Origin: Pseudogymnoascus destructans
Taxonomy: Eukaryota > Ascomycota > Leotiomycetes > Thelebolales > Thelebolaceae
NCBI RefSeq assembly: GCF_001641265.1
Contig: NW_020167525.1
Span: forward strand, 970,501-1,034,500
Length of the DNA: 64,000 nt
Reading direction: 5' to 3'
Shown: in pieces, positions 63,031 to 64,000 of the stretch
Position numbering within the stretch: position 1 is the first letter of the stretch
Layout of the letters: each line of letters begins with the position of its first letter
The notes under the pieces: generated by a model
The model's database searches: none
The model's input: the letters and a program-made list of their open reading frames with translations, nothing else
What the model was told of the DNA's origin: nothing
Program-made: the position numbers and the translations under genes

Positions 63031-63967
63031 TGTCATACTGACATTCGTTGCACTCAGTTTGCTATCAAACTCAAGAGCAAACTTAGAAATCTCCTCCTCA
63101 AACCTACAAGTCACCATACATATCTTGGCTTATCACACCAACAACAGAAGCAATACTACTCAACGATTGCTGCAAACTCTTCTACTACATCTGTTTATGC
63201 TACATACATCACGGCATATCATTTGGACACTCATTGAACAAGTTATTAAGAAAATCTCCTCCTTAAGGGGGTGGGCCAATACTACCACATGGCATATCTC
63301 TACCAACTAGAGGCCTAGGAACATGAACGATAGCTCTAGAAGCTTCTACAACCCTCTATGATTCATTACACGTCATCGCTCCTTAGTTACCCACAAGATT
63401 GGTTAAGTTATGACATAATTTGTCTATAGGTACTCTGACCTTGGACCTCCTTTTCACTTCCTATAGGCTAGGAACCCAAGAGATGGTTCTATGGGATTCT
63501 CTTACGTTCACTACATGATTAGCAAGCTAGTTGTGGGTCGCACTTGATTTCTAATACATTTACCAAGCCTGGTTAGTCATGGAAAGTCATGGAAAATGAG
63601 AGAACTACACTCCTTTGGCATAAATAGGATTGCCCTTTCCTTAAGAAAGGGCAAGCAGGCAATACAGTAAATCGACTAGCACATACTTCTACGTCTTTTC
63701 CAAGCTTCCAAGCATTGATCTTGTTATTCTCTGTTTTTTGAAAAGTCAGTGAGGTGCTAACCTCTGACTTACCCCTGAGTTCTCAGACTCAACATTTGTT
63801 GCAACTTGTCTAAACCACTTCACCACATCATACACCTGATTGCTGCGTTGTGGAATAGTCTAAGCTACAACCCTTTGGCTCTATTTCCTAAGACAGTGTG
63901 TTGTCTTAGTAAATTCATCCCTTCCTTGGGTGGCTAGATTCTCATATCTGGTGCACCCAACATTACA
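63031..63967 (+). repeat. LTR, subfamily A, copy 3
   Basis: A 937-bp LTR nearly identical to copies 1 and 2. The flanking 5-mers differ (GAAAC on the left, TTGAG on the right), so unlike the other copies it has no target duplication. It may be one end of a recombined pair or have lost one flank. Confidence 0.92.
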
Positions 63968-64000
63968 TTGAGGCCCGGCAGTTCTACTTGAAACAACCAG
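63968..64000 (+). pseudogene. Edge of a second pogo-type transposase copy
   Basis: The last 33 bases match 39710-39742, the codons for KARQFYLKQP of the pogo copy at 39.7 kb, with only the first bases differing. The LTR just before it interrupts this second copy. Confidence 0.75.

Overview
The window is nuclear DNA of a filamentous ascomycete (Pezizomycotina). The evidence is short introns of 47-126 nt with GT(or GC)...AG borders, clustered bioB/bioDA/bioF genes with a fused bioDA, and fungal-only families (HET domain, fungal-specific transcription-factor domain, LaeA-like methyltransferase, Tad-type LINE, Fot1/pogo elements). I cannot name the species.

Layout. 1-9.5 kb is a transposon nest: a Ty3/gypsy chromovirus on the minus strand carries a solo LTR of a second family and abuts a truncated copy of that LTR, followed by hAT and Tad-LINE remnants. 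9.6-11.1 kb is a broken HET-domain gene. 11.3-26.4 kb holds the biotin genes. bioB lies about 9.5 kb from the divergent bioDA-bioF pair. Between them sit an HNH-nuclease-like gene, a decayed transcription-factor gene, a LaeA-like methyltransferase and an intact eight-exon cytochrome P450. A broken alpha/beta-hydrolase follows bioF.

27.7-41.2 kb is a second accessory island. A Fot1/pogo element was split by an hAT element, which was itself hit by a palindromic MITE and by two solo LTRs in opposite orientation. Beyond it lie an FAD monooxygenase with an 80-bp-arm inverted repeat upstream, a protein built of six copies of an unfamiliar acidic repeat, and a decayed pogo transposase. 41.3-56.9 kb is a compact housekeeping block: a mitochondrial hypothetical protein, AFG2/DRG1 AAA ATPase, profilin, pterin-4a-carbinolamine dehydratase, ERG25, NCA2, a group II PLP decarboxylase and a SEC4-type Rab. 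It is interrupted only by one Fot1 relic. 59.2-64 kb returns to transposon wreckage: a degenerate gypsy copy, two more LTRs and the edge of a second pogo copy.

How the genes work together. BioF (ending in a peroxisomal ARL tripeptide) would make KAPA from pimeloyl-CoA, BioDA converts KAPA to dethiobiotin, and BioB inserts sulfur. The P450 inside this cluster is a candidate for an accessory step, but that is inference.

Most interesting signals: the six-repeat protein at 36.8-38.2 kb; the ERG25 start codon that exists only after splicing; a textbook -1 frameshift heptamer placed directly before the gag stop of the chromovirus; the P450 inside the biotin cluster; and the dateable nest of five insertions at 28.3-33.9 kb.
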